The notes beneath the pieces were generated by a model that was not told the origin of the DNA, searched no databases, and saw only the letters and a list, made by a program, of their open reading frames with translations. Shown here one piece after another: positions 33,811 through 35,666 of a stretch of DNA of 35,666 nt. The DNA is taken from NCBI RefSeq assembly GCF_003254465.1, contig NZ_QDFI01000044.1, positions 1 to 35,666 of the forward strand, in the 5' to 3' direction. Within the stretch, counting starts at the first letter, position 1. Each line of letters starts with the position of its first letter. The position numbers and the translations under genes were made by a program. This DNA is from Meridianimarinicoccus zhengii. GTDB taxonomy: Bacteria > Pseudomonadota > Alphaproteobacteria > Rhodobacterales > Rhodobacteraceae.

Positions 33811-35666
33811 TCACTCCCGTTCGGGTACCAGCACCTCGCGCTTACCCACGTGGTTGGCGGGGCTGACAAGGCCCGCATCCTCCATCTGCTCCACAAGGCG
33901 CGCGGCCTTGTTGTAGCCGATGGCGAGCTTGCGCTGGATGTAGCTGGTGGAACATTTGCGGTCGTTGATGACGACCTGCACCGCCTGGTCATACAGCGCA
34001 TCCTCGCCCCCGGTGTTGCCGCCCAGACCCAGAACCTCGTCGATCTGGTCGGCGCGGTCGTCCTCGGGGCCATCCGCCACGCCGCCGACGTATGAGGGCG
34101 GACCATAGGTCTTGAGGTGGCGCACGACCTCCTCGACTTCCTCGTCCGACACGAAGGGGCCGTGGATGCGCGTGATCCGCCCGCCGCCGGCCATGTAGAG
34201 CATGTCGCCCATGCCCAGAAGCTGTTCTGCCCCCTGCTCGCCCAGGATCGTGCGGCTGTCGATCTTCGACGTGACCTGGAAGCTGATCCGCGTGGGGAAG
34301 TTCGCCTTGATCGTGCCGGTGATGACATCCACCGACGGGCGCTGCGTCGCCATGATCAGGTGGATGCCCGACGCGCGCGCCATCTGCGCCAGCCGCTGGA
34401 TGCAGGCCTCGATCTCCTTGCCCGCGACCATCATCAGGTCGGCCATCTCGTCCACGATGACGACGATATAGGGCAGGGTCTGGGGTTCGAACTGCTCCGT
34501 CTCGAACACCGGATCGCCGGTGTCGTCGTCGAAACCCGTTTGGACGGTGCGCGAGAACATCTCGCCCTTTTCCAGCGTCGCGCGGACCTTGCCGTTGTAA
34601 CCCTCGATGTTGCGCACGCCCATCTTCGACATCTTGCGGTAGCGGTCCTCCATCTCGGCCACGACCCATTTGAGGGCCACGACCGCCTTCTTGGGGTCCG
34701 TCACCACGGGGCTCAGCAGGTGCGGGATGTCGTCGTAGACCGACAGTTCCAGCATCTTCGGGTCGATCATGATGAGCCGGCATTCCTCGGGCGTCAGCTT
34801 GTAGAGAAGGCTCAGGATCATCGTGTTGATCGCCACCGACTTGCCCGACCCGGTGGTGCCCGCGATCAGCAGGTGGGGCATTTTGGCGAGGTTCGCCACG
34901 ACCGACTCGCCGCCGATATCCTTGCCCAGCGCCAGCGGCAGGCGCAGCTTGCTGTCGCCGAAATCGCGCGCCGACAGGATCTCGCGCAGAAGCACCATCT
35001 CGCGGTTGTCGTTCGGCAGTTCGATCCCGATGACCGACCGGCCCGGCACGGTGGACACGCGGGCCGACAGCGCGGACATGGACCGCGCGATGTCGTCCGC
35101 CAGCCCGATCACGCGCGATGCCTTCAGCCCCGGCGCGGGTTCGAGTTCGTACATCGTCACCACGGGGCCGGGGCGCACCGACACGATGTCGCCCTTCACG
35201 CCGTAATCCTCCAGCACGCTTTCCAGCATGCGGGCGTTCTCCTCCAGCGCCTCGTCGGACAGGTACAGCCGCTCGACCGTGGCCGGGTCGCGCAGCAGCG
35301 ACAGCGGCGGCGGGTCATAGGCATCCGCGGGCGCGGGATCGAACCCCAGCGCCGGTTGCGCCTCGGACCGCGCGCGGGCCGACGGCGCAGGGCGGCGCGC
35401 GACCGGGTGCTGCACGACGGGGCGGCTGGGTTCATAGCGCGGGATACGCGGGGCGGCGGGGGCATCGCGCGGAACGGATGCGATGTCGGCATCGGCGTCC
35501 ATGTCCCGCGCGTCCTCCGCCGCCAGCCATGCCGCCACGTCGTCATCGTCCTGCGCGTCCCCCGAGTCATCGAACGGGGTCGGTTCCGCCGGCGTCCCCG
35601 CAGCCGCCGCGCCGGTCAGGGGCGGCTCGGCCCGCAGCACCGGCTCCTGCCGCGTGCGCGCGCGGG
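33811..35666 (-). CDS. ftsK: DNA translocase FtsK, C-terminal part (runs off right edge)
   Basis: The visible 618 codons cover the linker and motor of FtsK, the septal ATPase that pumps chromosome dimers to the dif site and activates XerCD. After a Pro/Ala/Asp-rich linker, the alpha and beta domains contain [14 protein letters not shown], Walker A GTTGSGKS (around 34840-34862) and Walker [12 protein letters not shown], with [19 protein letters not shown] after it. The gamma winged helix that reads KOPS sequences ends the protein ([20 protein letters not shown]). The frame is open to the right edge; a GTG at 35640 is not the true start, because the N-terminal membrane segments must lie beyond the window. 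In many proteobacteria lolA is the next gene. Confidence 0.96.
   Translation of the reverse strand, partial: RARTRQEPVLRAEPPLTGAAAAGTPAEPTPFDDSGDAQDDDDVAAWLAAEDARDMDADADIASVPRDAPAAPRIPRYEPSRPVVQHPVARRPAPSARARSEAQPALGFDPAPADAYDPPPLSLLRDPATVERLYLSDEALEENARMLESVLEDYGVKGDIVSVRPGPVVTMYELEPAPGLKASRVIGLADDIARSMSALSARVSTVPGRSVIGIELPNDNREMVLLREILSARDFGDSKLRLPLALGKDIGGESVVANLAKMPHLLIAGTTGSGKSVAINTMILSLLYKLTPEECRLIMIDPKMLELSVYDDIPHLLSPVVTDPKKAVVALKWVVAEMEDRYRKMSKMGVRNIEGYNGKVRATLEKGEMFSRTVQTGFDDDTGDPVFETEQFEPQTLPYIVVIVDEMADLMMVAGKEIEACIQRLAQMARASGIHLIMATQRPSVDVITGTIKANFPTRISFQVTSKIDSRTILGEQGAEQLLGMGDMLYMAGGGRITRIHGPFVSDEEVEEVVRHLKTYGPPSYVGGVADGPEDDRADQIDEVLGLGGNTGGEDALYDQAVQVVINDRKCSTSYIQRKLAIGYNKAARLVEQMEDAGLVSPANHVGKREVLVPERE

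Noticed and set aside
35638-35640. GTG with an upstream CAGGAG as the start of ftsK
   Set aside because: It would remove the N-terminal membrane domain, and the frame is open to the edge, so the real start is outside the window.

Overview
The window is a high-GC chromosomal segment from an alphaproteobacterium, most likely a marine-type member of the Rhodobacterales (Roseobacter/Rhodobacter relatives). The pointers are the neighbourhood of dapB, rbfA, truB, rpsO and pnp, an SdhE-independent SDH assembly factor of the DUF1674/SDHAF4 type, a DUF1127-like small protein, HspQ, and two proteins with C-terminal VPLPA-CTERM sorting tails. No tRNA, rRNA, insertion sequence, phage gene or CRISPR array was seen. 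Both window edges cut a gene: a heparinase II/III-like protein on the left and ftsK on the right.

Region 1 (1-9294) is core housekeeping: heparinase-like protein (partial), rsmB, a DUF1674 protein, a small secreted protein, dapB, rbfA, truB, a DUF2189 membrane protein, a DUF1643 protein, and rpsO followed by pnp, each of the last two with a clear hairpin terminator. Region 2 (9295-20008) is a mosaic of single genes: a convergent pair of VPLPA-CTERM surface proteins (an SGNH hydrolase and a PA14-like protein), an aldehyde dehydrogenase divergent from a 1-Cys peroxiredoxin, a DUF1127-like protein, rluA, a STAS/anti-sigma-kinase pair, a gamma-glutamyltransferase, hspQ, an AEC transporter, a lipoprotein lytic transglycosylase and lolA.

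Region 3 (20145-33758) is the accessory part: a LysR regulator divergent from thirteen tightly packed minus-strand genes. They encode two intradiol ring-cleavage dioxygenases, a PcpA/LinE-like extradiol dioxygenase, an alpha/beta hydrolase, maleylacetate reductase, a complete branched-chain-amino-acid-type ABC importer (binding protein, two ATPases, two permeases), a Tat-exported SnoaL-like protein, an FAD phenol hydroxylase and a beta-keto acid cleavage enzyme (BKACE). Read together they suggest uptake of an aromatic compound, hydroxylation to hydroxyquinol, ring cleavage to maleylacetate, reduction to 3-oxoadipate and, as a proposal, direct conversion by BKACE with acetyl-CoA to succinyl-CoA and acetoacetate in place of PcaIJ/PcaF. 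This block lies exactly between lolA and ftsK (33811 to the right edge), two genes that are neighbours in many proteobacteria, so it looks like an insertion into a conserved locus.

Gene functions were judged by reading translated sequence and recalling family motifs; no database search was run. Start codons were chosen from ribosome-binding sites, overlaps and usual family lengths, and are less certain than stop codons.
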